Positions 1-13,180 of a stretch of 64,000 nt of DNA are shown one piece after another. The translations under genes and the position numbers were made by a program. Position 1 is the first letter of the stretch. The number at the start of each line of letters is the position of its first letter. Under the pieces are notes generated by a model. It was given only the letters and a program-made list of their open reading frames with translations, had not been told where the DNA came from and searched no databases. Source of the DNA: Manis javanica (lineage: Eukaryota; Chordata; Mammalia; Pholidota; Manidae); contig NC_133158.1 of the NCBI RefSeq assembly GCF_040802235.1, forward strand, positions 160,925,401 through 160,989,400, written 5' to 3'.

Positions 1-679
1 AAATAACTTGTACACATTGTGGCATTGTTTTCCAAAAAATATATAAAACACATCTGTTAAGAATAAGTGTACTACATTCCATTATCATGCTAAGAAAATG
101 ATTTGTAATTACAGTTTTTGGAAGTGTTAAAGAAATTGGAAAAATTTTAATGGAAAAACAGAAGGTTAAAAATAATTCTATAATATTGTTTAATATCCAG
201 TCCATTTTTAAGTTTTCTGAATTGGCCATTTTGGGGGGAGATACATAGTCAGATACTGTGCCAAAGTTATATGAATTAATTATCAAAAATTTGATAAAAA
301 TTAGATTTGCTTATTTCTATTTAGAGTCAATTTTGGGATGTTTTTATTCTTTTGATGTACTTCTATTTATTAACTATTTGAACCATTTACATGGTTCAAA
401 TATCAAAGTAATACCAAAAAATATATCCAGACACACTCACTCCAACCCTGTACCTTCCATCTCATTTTTACTGATTTTCTACACGTAATCGTTTTTTTAA
501 TTTATGATTTATCTTTCATGTGTGTGTAATTTCCTTTTCTTAACATCAGAGGTAGAATTACTATATATATTCTTTTGCATCTTGCTATTTTTGACTTGAA
601 GATAGGACTGTACTTTTTCATACAGATATTCTTCATCCTTTTTTCTAACAATAAAAATGTATTTTTCCCTAGTTCTGCA
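1..679. other. AT-rich gene-free stretch
   Basis: I see no exon, repeat family or motif here that I can name. A 76-codon open frame at 258-488 is Ile/Phe/Tyr-rich, lacks any recognisable domain and looks like chance in AT-rich DNA. Confidence 0.6.
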
Positions 680-1012
680 GGCTAGAAGCCAGAAATCAGG
701 AAATCAGAAAGACCTTGCTGACTTTGAGGGATCTAGAGGAAAAACATTTTTTGCAGCTTCCTAGCTTTTGGTTAGCCTTCCTTGCCTTGGCATCACGCCC
801 ATCACTTTCAATGTCCTCACATGGCTTTCTGGCATGTCTGCCTTCTTATAAGGAAGCCAGTTGTGTTGGATTTGGAGCCTGCCCTGATCTATTACGGCCT
901 CATCGTAAATTAACCAATCATATTTTCCACAACCCTATTCCCAAAGAAGTTTTCATTCTGAGACTCCAGGTGGACATAACTTTTCGGGTGACACCATTCA
1001 ACCCACAGTAGT
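680..1012 (-). mobile_element. MaLR-type LTR (MLT1-like)
   Basis: The stretch reads as a reverse-complement MLT1-type LTR: aggctagaagccagaaatcagg at the left, a TTCTTATAAGGAAGCCAG segment in the middle and ATTCAACCCACAGTA at the right end. It is an ancient non-coding LTR relic. The 98-codon open frame inside it is chance. Confidence 0.65.
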
Positions 1013-1194
1013 GTACTCTGGCCCACCAAAATTCATGTCCTTATAATTTGAAAAATACATTCACTTCACCTTCTATCCCCAAATGTCTCATCCATTCTAG
1101 CATCAACTCTAAAATCTCATCTATATTTAATCAACTCAAAAAGTTCTAAATCTCATCGTTTAAATACTCTAAATCAGCTGTGGGTGAGACTCTG

Positions 1195-1560
1195 GGTATG
1201 GTCCATTGTAGTGAACTGAATATTTGTGTCCACCTAAAGTTCATGTGTTGAAATCCTAACCCCCAGTGTGATGGTATTAGGAGTTGGGGGAATTGGGGGA
1301 AGGAATAATGAGATCATAAGAGTGAATGCTCATGAATGGGATTAGTGCCCTTACAACAGGAACCCCTTAGAGCTCCATCATCCCTTCTGACACATTAGGA
1401 TAAAGTGAGAAGCTGGCAGTGTGCAGCCCAGAAGAGGGCCCTCACCAGACACCAGATCTGCTGGTGCCTTGACTTCTCAGCCTCCAGACTGTAGGAAATA
1501 AATATTTGTTGTTTTAGCCAGTCAGTCTGTCGGGCAAATTCCTATGCAACTGTGGTCCTG
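1195..1560 (+). mobile_element. MaLR-type LTR (MST-like)
   Basis: Landmarks are TGAACTGAATATTTGTGTCC, TTGAAATCCTAACCCCCAGT, GAATGGGATTAGTGCCCTTA and AGCCTCCAGACTGTAGGAAA. The same family occurs at 27112-27460. Confidence 0.7.
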
Positions 1561-1839
1561 TGAAACTAGAAAACTAGTTATCTGTTTTCAGAGTGCAAGG
1601 ATGGGACAAGCTTAGTTAGGATAGATAGTCTTTCTCTGAAAGGGAGAAATTGGAAGGAATAAAGGACTTTAACTTTCATAGTCTAAAGCAAGTTTACAAC
1701 CCAGCAGGGCAAATTCTGTTAGGTTTCAGAGCCTGAGAATAATCGTGTGTGGCTTGATGCCCTGTCCTCTGGGCCCACTGGGTCCGCCTGCCTGCTTAGT
1801 CTATGGCTTTAACTCCACTTTCTCTGGCCTCTGCATCCC

Positions 1840-2290
1840 AGATCCTGCCCTCAGAGTCATTCTTCCTTCATTTTGTCCCATCTCTGTCTCCCCATTACTT
1901 TTTATGGCTGAGCAGTATTTGATTGTGCAGATGAAATATAGTCCATTTAACTGGTCTCCTATGGATGTATATTTGGGTTGCTTCCAATATTTTGCTATTA
2001 CAAATTATGGCCGTGTATAAGTTGTTTAATATTTGTGGAGGTGCAGGGTAATTTCCTAGAAGTGTGGACTGAGTCGGGGGCAAATGCATAGGTAGACATT
2101 TTAGATATTGCCAAATTTTCATCTATAGAAAATGATACTATTCTGCAATTAAGCCAGGAATGTGTTAGAGTGCGCCTTTTCCTATACACCCTTGCTCATG
2201 AATGTATTGTTTTGCTCGTATATTTTTGTCAATCTGATGGATGAGAAATCAAATTCAATTAGAATTGTATGAGTGTCTTTTCAAGTGCTT
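1840..2290 (-). mobile_element. Old L1 fragment
   Basis: The plus strand shows the reverse complement of an L1 ORF2 end: TTTTATGGCTGAGCAGTATT near 1900 and GTATATTTGGGTTGCTTCCA near 1968. Confidence 0.75.
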
Positions 2291-2299
2291 AAGGGCCTA

Positions 2300-5190
2300 T
2301 GTTTCTCAATTTTTATATTTTTCTTTTTTCCTGCCTTTAGAGCTCTTTGTGTATTGGAATTAGCCTTTACAGTGGTGTTTGTACTATTCAGTTTAATGTT
2401 TTCATCTTTAGTCTCAGGCCTTCTCCATTCCCTCACCCACTCCAGGAGGGTTAGATCAGAGGCTCCAGTGGCTTATTCTGAGAGGGAAGGTATTTTCTGC
2501 TCTCTCACACTGAGCCTTCCTCACTTACTCCTCTGAAGGCAGGGTGGGTAGCAGTGATGGCAGATGCTGCTCCCTCGTAGGTACTCTGACCGAGGTGGTT
2601 GCCCTCTCTTACTTTGGTTGTATATTCTCAAACAGTGGCTGACAGTTCTCTGGTTCTGTGTGACCAACACAAATGGCTGCTTTTATTGGGGCACATTGTG
2701 GATTCTTTCAAAGACCCTTTGGAGGGTTCTCCTTGGATCAACTCTGGAGTAGGACAGAAGGGACTGACTTGAGCCTTTTGAGCTCCCTTCCTTGTACATG
2801 AGTTGGCTGTTTATCTCTAAGACTCTTGCTGATAGGATCTTCATGTCCAGTGGTCAGTCCTCTTGGCCTAGTTACTGTTGAGGTTCAGCCACTTTTCACA
2901 TGATTCCCAGGCATTCATTTAATCTTACCAGACAGCAAGGCTGGGAGATAGGCTGACGTCTCACGCATTCCCAGATGCTGAGCACTTCTCTCAGTAATAG
3001 CATCTCCTTCCTGCACCTGCCTCCAAACCCCAGCAGTTCCAGGGACTCTACCAGTTGAGGTGCTGTGTAACTTTTAAACCAAAGACAGTTGCTCTTTTCA
3101 GAGGTTTTGATGGTAAGGCAGATGGTTTAGCTTCCAGTTTTGTAGGAATGGGATATGGGACCCCAAGTCTAAAGTCATCTTACCTCCCCCATGTCAGTCA
3201 TTGAAAAGGCTTAGGAAGGAAGAGTTGTTGCTCCTCAAAGTTTACCACTTTCTTGTTTTTCAAGGGACCAGAGGCATGGGACGTGGTGGTTGTAACAATA
3301 TTCTTGTGTAAGCCCTGACCAGAGGTGTATGACTGCAACAGAGAGATGGTTTTTAAACTTAGAATATGTGGTCCAGAGTATGTTTATTTTTTTTCTCAGC
3401 ACTAGACTGTAATAGTTCCAGAAAATCAAGACAAGCCTTACCTGACCTTTCTTTCACTTGATTGTATTACCCAGGCATTTACAAACCAAAAAGGAGTCTT
3501 CATTAAGTGATGATATAAAATCTTACACTATTAAAAAATTTAGGGATTTAGGGGTCTCCATAATGTATTAAGTTTTCATACAGTAATTTACTACATTCTT
3601 TGATGTGAAAGCTTGATGAAATCAATTAACTAGTCAGTTGTTGAATTGTTTGGATTCTTTATTAAAAATCTACAAATTTTAACAAAAGTTAGTTTGGGAT
3701 ATAGACAATATACAGTATCCCTCTTTATTTTAATCTTCATTAGTGTACTACTGTTCAAATAACCACCTTATCAGTACATCTTTCTAATTAATGTTCTTGA
3801 TAAACTCATACTTTGATGTTACTGACTACATTCTATTTAACCTTATTTGTATAGATATCTCTGTTATAATTGAAGAATCTCCTGCCATAAGGAAAATAGA
3901 ATGGGATTGTATTCACATCTTTAATTGGTTTTAAACATTGTTATTGCAGAAAAAAGATGAGAAAATAGCTACTAACTGTTCATGTCAAAAACAGCTCCAT
4001 ATTGACAGAGAAGTTAAAAATCAGCATTAAAGTTTTACTTATGATTCTGTTTCCATGAATGGAACATTGACTCCACAATAGCCAGGAGAGAAAAGAGGCC
4101 TCACATGCCTAAAAATGTTTTTTTCCAACTCATACATATCTCATTCATATTTGAGTTGGAGCAAGCCAGCTCTTCCTTAGCAGTTCAAAACAGCTTGTGT
4201 GCCAGCCCGCCTGGGAGCTGAGGCTGACTCCCAGGGCCACTAGGGGTTAGCCTTAGTGTACGAACACTGTGGCTGAGCATAAATGGATTACCAGGAAATA
4301 CTGGTTTCTTGTTTTCTCTGCAGTCTGTTTCTGTTTTCAATGGCAGGCCACCCAAATGCTTCTTTAGAGAGCTTTGCCTTTTTCTCCCTGAACCCCCACC
4401 CAGTACACTTTGAAAGACCACCCAGTACTGACTTTGATACTGGAGCATGACATAAAAAGAAGTTGAGTGCAGGTTCCCACACATAGGTATGGGGCTGATG
4501 CACTCTGGAGAGGCAGGTCCTTGATGTTTGGAAAGCAGCCCGTCAAAAACCCAGCAAGGACATTGAACAATGGCCGGCACCAAGGTCACAGGAGTCAAAA
4601 TATTTGCCCATTAAACATTTCTGTTCTGTTTGAGTCTTTAGGTTTATCTTGGGAAGTATTTAAATTTCAAGAATTCAGATCACTTGGAAGCTTTAAGATT
4701 TAATATTTTTGTTTTCTCAAATGTTCACAAGTTTTAGTGTGTAGTTAATTTCTTTAATACAGTTCAACCAGCTCAAACACGAGCCCATCATAATTATGGG
4801 GCCCTTGTGGGGCTATTTCCTCTTTTCTCTTACTAATTTGATCCAGTTTGCAGTCTGTCTGTCTGTCTATCTGTCAAATAGAAACTTGAAAAATATCAGG
4901 TGTATCATTGGTAAAGCTGGATGGTAGAATGAGCTTGGATTGATTTGAGGCCAAAATGGGCCTCCTATTCCACCTTCCCTGTGAATTGAGTTAATTCCCC
5001 CAGCCATAGATTGGGCAGCTAGACTGTAGACCTCCTCTGCAGGTAAGAGTCTGACCTGGAGGGCTTACCACAAGAAGAAAACCAGAGGTCGGTAGTTCAG
5101 AACAAAGCTCAAAGAGGAAGACAGACGTGGCACCTGCAAACAGATTGTAACCTAACAATCTACCCTCCCCAGTGGAAGGCAGTGTCTATA
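2300..5190. other. Gene-free stretch, no recognised feature
   Basis: Apart from one tetranucleotide repeat I see nothing assignable. The longest frame (4185-4598, minus, 137 codons) matches no family I know and overlaps two other equally open frames, which suggests chance. Confidence 0.5.
4855..4878 (+). repeat. (GTCT)n microsatellite
   Basis: The run reads CTGTCTGTCTGTCTATCTGTC, a short imperfect tetranucleotide tract. Confidence 0.8.
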
Positions 5191-5194
5191 GTTC

Positions 5195-5640
5195 ACTATG
5201 GCAGAGGGCCACATCATCTGCGAAATATTTTTTTTAAATCGTACCTTTTTCTTATTGTGGAGTTTTCACTGGAAAGGTATATCCTGCCAGGTATGTGTTC
5301 CTGCTGCCCCTGGCCTCCAGGTGTGGTCATATGACTATCTTTTTGCTAATGGGATATTAGAGGAAAGGATGTATGTCAGTTCTGGATTATGTTGTGCTTT
5401 CTTCACCAGCTCCTTCCTTTTCTCATTGGCTGCTTGGATGCAGAGGTTTCCAAGACTCTAACAAATAGTAGAACCATACATAGAAGAAGTCTAGTTCCTT
5501 AAATCATGAGAGAGAATTGCATTCCAGCCAGGACCAATCGCATTCAACTGTTATGTGAGTGAAATAGTAATTCCTGTTGTGCTAAATCACTGACAGTCAA
5601 AGGTTTCTTTGTTGTAGTAGCTAGCATTACTTTTATTTGC
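5195..5640. repeat. Old interspersed repeat, family unassigned
   Basis: Text such as CCAGGTGTGGTCATATGACT, CCAGGACCAATCGCATTCAA and GTGCTAAATCACTGACAGTC resembles a common mammalian LTR-like repeat ending in an AATAAA-like region. A related piece may lie at 27710-28060. The open frame of 87 codons is not supported as a gene. Confidence 0.4.
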
Positions 5641-7004
5641 ATAGTCACTACCCACCTCTAGAATGGGCAGGGGGAGAGAAAAAGGTACAATAAGGGCTGA
5701 GAGTTCTTTCCTAATACTTCTAACAAGCTGTAAGTTATTAAAGAGGGTGAAGCAGAAATGGGAGTGGGGTGGAAAGGAAAATAGCTTCCCTTAGAGTAAG
5801 GCCCCAAATGCGAAAGGGACTAAGTTTCTTTAGCCATTAAAGCTTAGCACCTTGAAGACAAATAAGCAGGTTGCCACATAAATCATCTTGGTAGCTGTCT
5901 TTAGGGAGTAGTTTAAGGGAGTTCTAGCAGCTCTGAGAAGGCTTCTCAGGATAAAGCAACAGGATGAGCTGAAAAATAAGAAATCTTCCAAGAGATTGTT
6001 TAAGTTGTTTGGGTGCTAAGCTGTTACCACTTGTTTTTGATAACAGGTAGAGCATATATTATATAAGAATCTATAAAGGGAAGGCTTTGAAGTGGGAATC
6101 CATAGAATTGGAGGAGTTTTCTCCTTGATGTAGTCTAGATACTAGTCATCCTTTCAGACTCCTTGTTCCTCTGATTTCATAATGAATGAAATATGTGAAA
6201 CAGTATTATGCTTGTCCTAGAATTATTTTGAAAATATAAACTTTTCAGATAAACAGGGGAATGACTGGTTCAGAGGAATTCAGCTCCTGAGTTGTGTGAT
6301 AGTTTCAAGACACCCTAAAAAAAAAAAACTGGATGGCATTTTTCTTCAACTCACTTTCAGTCATATTAATTAATTTATTCATTTATTAACAAATACATAG
6401 TGAATACCTGTTATGCCCACCTTCTTCTAGTCACTGAGGTCACTGAATAAAGAAGTTAAAAACTCTGCTCCAGGAGAGGTCAATTCTAGTGAGGGAAACA
6501 GAAAAAAAGAAATATGTACATTCCAGCATGTATCAGAACATTACTAACAATTATTAACAATAGGGACACAAATAAAGCAAGGCCTTCCCTTTTTATAAAT
6601 TTATGAAGTATCTTGACTTGTCAGAGGCAACTGTTCCATTTAAGATGCAAGCTCTTGAAGATTGCAGTAATGCTGGGTGGTCTGCTTTTAATGCCAGAAC
6701 TTGAAGTGTGCTTTGTGGCTGTCTAATGTAGAGAGAAAATTAGAGCTGGTACATTTTCTTTCTTTTTCTTTTTTTCCTTTTCTTTAATGGGCTCTGAATT
6801 TCTTTCTTGAAGAAGTACTTATCTAGCAATAGCAAATGATTTCTTGATCATGTAGTCTTTTGAAATGTAAATGCAGAAAATGAAGATCTCTATGCTAAGA
6901 AGTTCAGGGATGACTTATTTATATTCTCTTGAATTGCTTTTGTACCTAAAGAGTTTCAAGCCTACTTATCTGGCACTCATCACTAACAAAAAGTAGTGAC
7001 AATT
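5641..7004. other. Gene-free stretch
   Basis: At 6365-6530 there is text (TTCATTTATTAACAAATACATAG ... CAATTCTAGTGAGGGAAACAG) like a common old interspersed repeat. No coding signal is seen. Confidence 0.5.
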
Positions 7005-7190
7005 TTCAGGCTACATTCACTGCTTTCTAACTGTGTGACCTTGGAACTGAGTCATTTCCTCATCTGAAATATAGAAAGCATAATACCTAGCTCACTGGGT
7101 TATTGTAGGGTTAAATGAAATCATAAGTAAATTTCCCGGCTTAACATTCCCTCAGAAAAAGGTAGCTTCTGCTATTATTACTACTATTTT
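7005..7190 (+). repeat. MIR SINE
   Basis: TTCTAACTGTGTGACCTTGG, CATTTCCTCATCTGAAATAT and CTCACTGGGTTATTGTAGGG match the MIR core. Confidence 0.75.
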
Positions 7191-7511
7191 ATTATCATAC
7201 GTACTTCACATTGTAAAAGTAAGGTGAGTCATGCATGAAGTCCTCTTGATTCTTCATTTTTTTGCATCATAAATGAATGTCCATGTTACAGGTTGAGGGT
7301 CTAATGCTGAGTGACAAATTTTCACGAACTGACAAATCGATGAACTAGTTGGCTTGAAACAGATTTTCTGCAAGTCTCGCTAAACTTCCACTGCAGAGGT
7401 AAAGAACACTGGTAAAAGTCCAGTTGTGTTGGAGACTTCAAATGAAGATAGTCTCCATGTAAGACCACAAAAGTGGCAATTCAGCATTACTATTCATTTG
7501 ACAATGTTTGT

Positions 7512-7528
7512 TATATATATATATATAT
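7512..7528. repeat. (TA)n microsatellite
   Basis: This is a short TA run upstream of the old L1 at 7745. Confidence 0.85.
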
Positions 7529-7744
7529 GTAAATTGGCAGCTATTTTGATTGGTCCTATAATTGGACCAACTGTCTGTCCCACAATCTGGTTATGGGTTA
7601 CACAGATACTTTGAAGAAATTTTACTTTGTCCACCCAATTTTTTAAACATAAACAAAAAATCTCAACCAAAAAAGTCCCTACCAAATGTAATACTATTCC
7701 TTGCACTATCACTCTCAGTATTTGTGGATATTCTAATAGTAGAA

Positions 7745-9400
7745 TGCTACTTGTTTTAAATATGTACAGAAATAGCAATCACATTTACAATTGCATCAAA
7801 ACAAAATGCCAAGGGATAAATTTAGCAAAGGAGGTGAAAGACCTGTACACTAGAAACTATAATACATTGATGAAAGATCTTAACGGTGACATAAATAAAT
7901 GCAAAGATATTCCATGTTATGGATAGGAAGAATTAATATTGTTAAAATGGCAAAGCAATCTACAGAGTCAGTGCGATCTCTCTTAGAATAACAATGGTGT
8001 TTTTCACAGAACTAGAGGAAATAATTCTAAAATTTGTATAGAACCACAAAAGACCCTGAATAGCCAAAGCAATCTTGAGAAAGGACAAAGCTGAAGGCAT
8101 CATAATCTTGGATTTCAAACTATACGACAAAGCTATAATAATCAAAACTGTGCAGTACTGGACCAAAAATAGACTCATAGATCAGTGGAACAGACGTTAG
8201 AGTCCAGAAATAAACCCACATTTATATGGTTAATTAATATATGACAGAGGAGAATGAGAGTATACAATGAGGGTATGACAGTCTCTTTAATAAATGGTGT
8301 TACAAGTACTGGACAACTACATGTAGAAGAATGACATTGGACCACTTTCTTTCACTGCACACAAAAATAAACTCTGAAGAGATGTAAGACCCGAAGCCAC
8401 AAAAATCCTTAAAGAAAACATACGCAGAAAACTCTTGAACATTAGTATTACTAATTTTTTTCTGAATATGTCTTCCAAGCAAGGAAAACAAAAGCAAAAA
8501 TAAACAAGTGAGACTACATAAAATTCAACAGCTCTGCACAGCAAAAAAAACCATCAGCACATAGACAACCCAGTGAAGGGGAGAATACATTTGCAAATGA
8601 TAGACCCAACAAAGGATTAATATCCAGAATATTAAAAAAAACTCATACAATTCAATACCAGAAAACTCCAAATAATCCAATAATGGGCACAGAACCTGAT
8701 GTTTTTCCAGAGAGAACATTTTTCCAAAGAAGACATACAGTTGGCCAACAGACACGTGAAAAGATGTTCAGCATCACTAATCATCAGGGAAATGCAAATC
8801 AAAACTATAAGGAGATAATTCTTCATACTTGTCATAATAGCTAGTATCAAAAAACAAGGAATAAGAAGTGTTGGTGAGGATATGGAGGAAAGGGAACCCT
8901 CTCCTAAACTGTTGGTAGGAATGTAAGTTGATGCAGCTATCGAAAACAGAATGGAGGTTCCTCAGAAAATTAAAAACAGAAATGCAATGAGATCCAGTAA
9001 TTCCACTTACTGGCAATTTACTGAAAAAAAACAACAAAAACAAAAACACAAATTCAAAAATATAGTTGGACTCCTGTGTTTATTGCAGCATTATTTACAA
9101 TAACCAAGATTTGGAAGGAACCTAAGTGTACATCATAGGCAAATGGATAAAGAAGATGTATATATTATATGCAATAAAATATTTCTCAGCCATAAAAAGA
9201 GTGAAATCTTGCCATTTGTAACAACATGGATGGACCTCAGGTATTATGCTAAGTGAAATAAGACAGAGAAAAACAAATACCATATAATTTCACTTATATG
9301 TGGAATCTGGAAAAAAAAGATTCAAACAAGGAGAACAAACTGGTGATTGCCATAATGGAGAGAAATAATAAAAGGAGGGAAAAAATAAAAGGAAATAGGT
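7745..9400 (+). mobile_element. Old L1, ORF2 C-terminal part and 3'UTR
   Basis: Recognisable ORF2 residues include GINLAKEVKDLYTRNYNTLM near 7820. Later nucleotide landmarks include GGAAATGCAAATCAAAACTA near 8788 and AACAACATGGATGGACCTCA near 9220. Many stops and indels show age. A (CAAAAA)n-like patch lies around 9014-9056. Confidence 0.85.
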
Positions 9401-9669
9401 ACAGAAAACTATAGCATTAACTTTTATAACTTGTGTGTTTCTGTGAATCAGGGATTTTTTTTCCTCTTTTTTTTAAAACCCCTTTTTGTTTTCTGGTATC
9501 TCTCAAAAGACTCAGGAGAGCTTATTAGCTGTAGAGTCAGCATGTGGAAGCTTGAAAGGGTTTTAGGATTTCTATGTTCTAATTTTATTGTTTTAAAAAT
9601 AAGAACTCAGGTTCAGGATAGTAAACAGACTTGCTCAGATTTGTAAGGTGTGTGGCAGACTGTTCAAAA

Positions 9670-10010
9670 CAATTTTAATAGCTAACATTTATGGATTTTT
9701 CATTATTTTCTATATATTTTGCCAAATGTATTGTAAGTATTGTTGTTTTTAAGTGTCCCAAACATCCTTATCTGTCTTATTCATTCACTGTGTTATCGCC
9801 AGGATCTAGGAGAGTCTTGAGCAAAGAGTAGGTGCTCAATAAATATTTTTTAAAAATGAGTGAATGAATAACCTTAAGAATGAGAGACTGTCGTGTCCCC
9901 ATTTTGCAGGGGATGACACTGAGGCTTAAAAATGTTAAGTGCCTTATAGGAGGTCATACAGGTAGTGATGACATGTGAAATCACCTCACTTTGAAGGGCT
10001 GTCTCTGGTT
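9670..10010. repeat. MIR (minus) and L2 3' end composite
   Basis: ATAGCTAACATTTATGGATT and TTTTGCAGGGGATGACACTG with GTTAAGTGCCTTATAGGAGG are reverse-complement MIR. TAGGTGCTCAATAAATATTT between them is an L2 3' end. Confidence 0.6.
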
Positions 10011-10419
10011 CTGTGGCCTAGTTGGGGCTAGAACCTGAGGAAAATATACATTATGGACATGTCCTTGTATATGTTTGGATTTAATGTCTTAGGATACCTA
10101 AAATTCAGTGAGTTCTCCTGCTTTCTTGAATGAGGTATGACTTGAGAAATGACATGACCTATTATAAAACCCACAAACAGGTGGTGAAACAGTTGATTTG
10201 AAGTACTGTGTTCTGCATACAAAATTCAAGGAAAGAATTTGACACTTTATAGACTACTTGATTTGAAAAAAAAGGATGGTAAAAGCAGGAATTTGTTTTG
10301 CACTTCTTTGAGAACTAGGTAGTTAGGAAAGTATATTTTATAATATAAAATTCAAGTTCCTGGCATAATCAGGCACCAAACTACTTAGCAGATTTTACAA
10401 ACCTATGGGGTTTCTCTTT

Positions 10420-10620
10420 TTATTGTCTTATGAGCACGCAGTGTTCATTTCCACCTACCCCTAGGTTTTACTCAACAGGAACTTTGTCATGTTCTTCAGG
10501 GGCCAGTTCAATTATCTCTCTCTCCACAAAACCCTCTCTGAAATGCTGTCAGCCACAGGATCTCTCCCTCTTTTGAACAATGATAACACTAATTGCACAA
10601 ACTTCACATTTAGTCTCAGT
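10420..10620 (+). mobile_element. L2-like fragment
   Basis: CAGGAACTTTGTCATGTTCT, CCACAAAACCCTCTCTGAAA and GATCTCTCCCTCTTTTGAAC resemble the L2 3' portion. The match is short. Confidence 0.5.
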
Positions 10621-12039
10621 CTGATATGGAAGTGTTTTTTACTTTCCAGATTTGAGTGCCATACGGTATAAATGGATGGCAAAGTCTCAAGAGTATGTAT
10701 TATATCATCATAGCTTAGTGCTTTATGTATTATGATGGCTCAAGTGATACCTGTTGGAAGAAAACTCAGGAGAAATAGGTTAAAGAAAGGTTATCACACT
10801 TGTTAGAAGAAGTTTTCTTTTTCTGCTTGATTCTGTTTTACAAATTATGAATTTTTACCATGACAAGCTTTGGAATGTAGGCTTGCATTTGATAAAAGAA
10901 CATACAAATGAATTTAATTTGTTTTTTTCTCTTTTCTCTTTAACATTGGATGAGATATTTATGTGGGTTAGTGATCAGAGCTTAAAACTAAGTTTTAGCT
11001 CTCATGCTCCCCATCAGCCTAATTTTTTTTCTCCCAATTTAAGTCTTGATTTCCCACTGTGCTTTCATAAACAATAATGTGTCCTTAGAGGAGATCCATG
11101 AAATTTAATTTATGTTTTTGAGTCCTTTCGGACATCTGTGTGAAAGTGTATAAAATGCAAATTATCATAGTGGACTCTTACACCTTCATTTGCATATGTT
11201 GCTTCTAGAGCAGTTTTGGAGGTTTGGAATGTTTTCATTATTTCAAAAAGATTCAACCAAATTTTCTTTCCATATGAGCAGGTTGGCAAACAATTGGTAT
11301 CATGCTAATCAGTTTTTCATTTTCTGGTCAGTTTTTTTAAATTAACCATAGCTGAAATGTTAATTATCAACATTGGTAAACTGTAGGTGACTCAGAACAC
11401 TGTCACTTTCACAGGCAACGAAATGGAATATTCCCAGCATGCTGACCTTTTTATAGCTTCTGTAAGTGACAGTCTTTAGCATTTTGGTTAAATCTCAGAC
11501 TTGCTGTAAAAAATCACAGCGGGAACTTGCTTTTAAGAAGTCCTGAGGCTGAGCTCAACTAGTGAGGTAAAAACTCTTTCTCCTCCAGACTCAGGCTTGT
11601 CAGTTAGTAGCTGGCATGGCTGGCAGTGGCTGCCAAGGAAAACTAATGTTCTGTGTCCTGATTATTGCCTTCCTCTGAGCAAGAACCACATGAAGACATA
11701 CTTGGTAATTAGCTCAAACCAAACAAGCTGAAAACTTGTCTTCATTTGTTATTAAAGACCAGGTTGGTAATGAAGAAACCTTTAGTAATTAGCACAGAAA
11801 CAAGAAAGATGTTTCTCTTTACTTTAGGTCCTTCTTTATATGAGTAAAGTCAAGTGAAAATTTATCATGGAAACTATATAGTATGAAAAGTTAAGAGAAT
11901 TGTACCTTAATAGGCTGGGGGATCATCTTTGAAAACATTAATACTGTGAGCTCTTTTACCCAGATTTCTAGGAACCATACCAGTGGTATGGTACTAAGCC
12001 CATATTTGGAGTTGGATTTCTGTCTGTTTAAAGGATAAG

Positions 12040-12170
12040 AAAAACTAGTGTTTATTGAGTTTTCTATGTTCCTTTTCATGCCTACACATTTAGCCTTCAA
12101 ACTGCCTGATGAAGTAGAGCTAATTCTGTGCCATTTTATAAGTTGGGAAATAAGCAATGAATTTCTGATA
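12040..12170 (-). repeat. MIR SINE fragment
   Basis: TAGTGTTTATTGAGTTTTCT, CTGCCTGATGAAGTAGAGCT and CCATTTTATAAGTTGGGAAA are reverse-complement MIR. Confidence 0.6.
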
Positions 12171-13029
12171 CTTAATGGATTTTTTCAACATTATTTTAAA
12201 CGTAAGTAGACATTAAAGAACTGTGTAGAGAAAATGAAATTTCCTGTGGCCAGGATTCTCACCTGACCCTGGTTGGCTTGCTCAGTGCACAAGTGTGGGC
12301 AATACATTGTTACTGATTCTACATAAAGAGCTCCACCCAGTGCTCTGGGCTGCTGCTCAGCTATAGGAGAGCAAAGGCTGGAGGAGTGGCAGCTCCTGGG
12401 ACAGAGACTGTGATCGCTGCAGGGGCAGAGAGGCACTGAGGCAGAGACAGAGAAGGACTACAGACCTGCAGGCTGTTGAATGCAGACGTGATTTGAGTGC
12501 TCGCCCTATTTCCAGGAGAATAAGCTAGGTATAAACCCTTGTACCCCAAGAACATTACATTGTCATTTCTCGGTCTCAGTGAATCTATAGTGAACTTGCC
12601 CAGGGCTTAAACCTTCAGGCAAGGCAAACCTTTAAAATAATGACAGAACTTTGAAAATAATGTATGTAAAGGAAATGGAGGAGGGAGCAAAATGGTCAAG
12701 TACCTGACACAGAAGTTAAACTGTCAAGGCAGAGGAAGATAAGCAGATAATGGTGAGAACAAAGGAGAATTAGAAATGGAAAGGTAAGGTTTTCTTGGAT
12801 TATCATGTTACAATAGGCTATTTTTAATAAAGTGTCTAATACATTAAGTTTTGCAAATTTAAGACATGGGGAAAAGTATTAAGTATTCATATATATGTAT
12901 GTACTTAAAACTCATATTGAGAAAGGTTGAAATGAATGTTTTTCATGGGCTAAGCTAATATGGCATGCCTTACTCAAGTTACAATGAGTAAAATCATAGA
13001 AAGATAAAGCCATAGGGGGCTGTAAATTC

Positions 13030-13180
13030 TATCTATGCCAGTCACCTAATCTATTAATAGCTAAACTGGGGAACAGAGATGCTGTAATTAGGCTAAGTCA
13101 CACAGGTAGTAATCAGCAGATTGGGACACGGATACAGATCTTTTAACTTCCAGCCTATGTTTTCTGCAGTTCAATCCTGT
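13030..13180 (-). repeat. MIR SINE fragment
   Basis: CTAAACTGGGGAACAGAGAT, GGCTAAGTCACACAGGTAGT and the following segment resemble the tRNA-distal half of MIR in reverse. Confidence 0.55.

Noticed and set aside
4185-4598. 137-codon minus-strand open frame
   Set aside because: It has no recognisable domain, no splice context and shares the region with two other open frames. It looks like chance.
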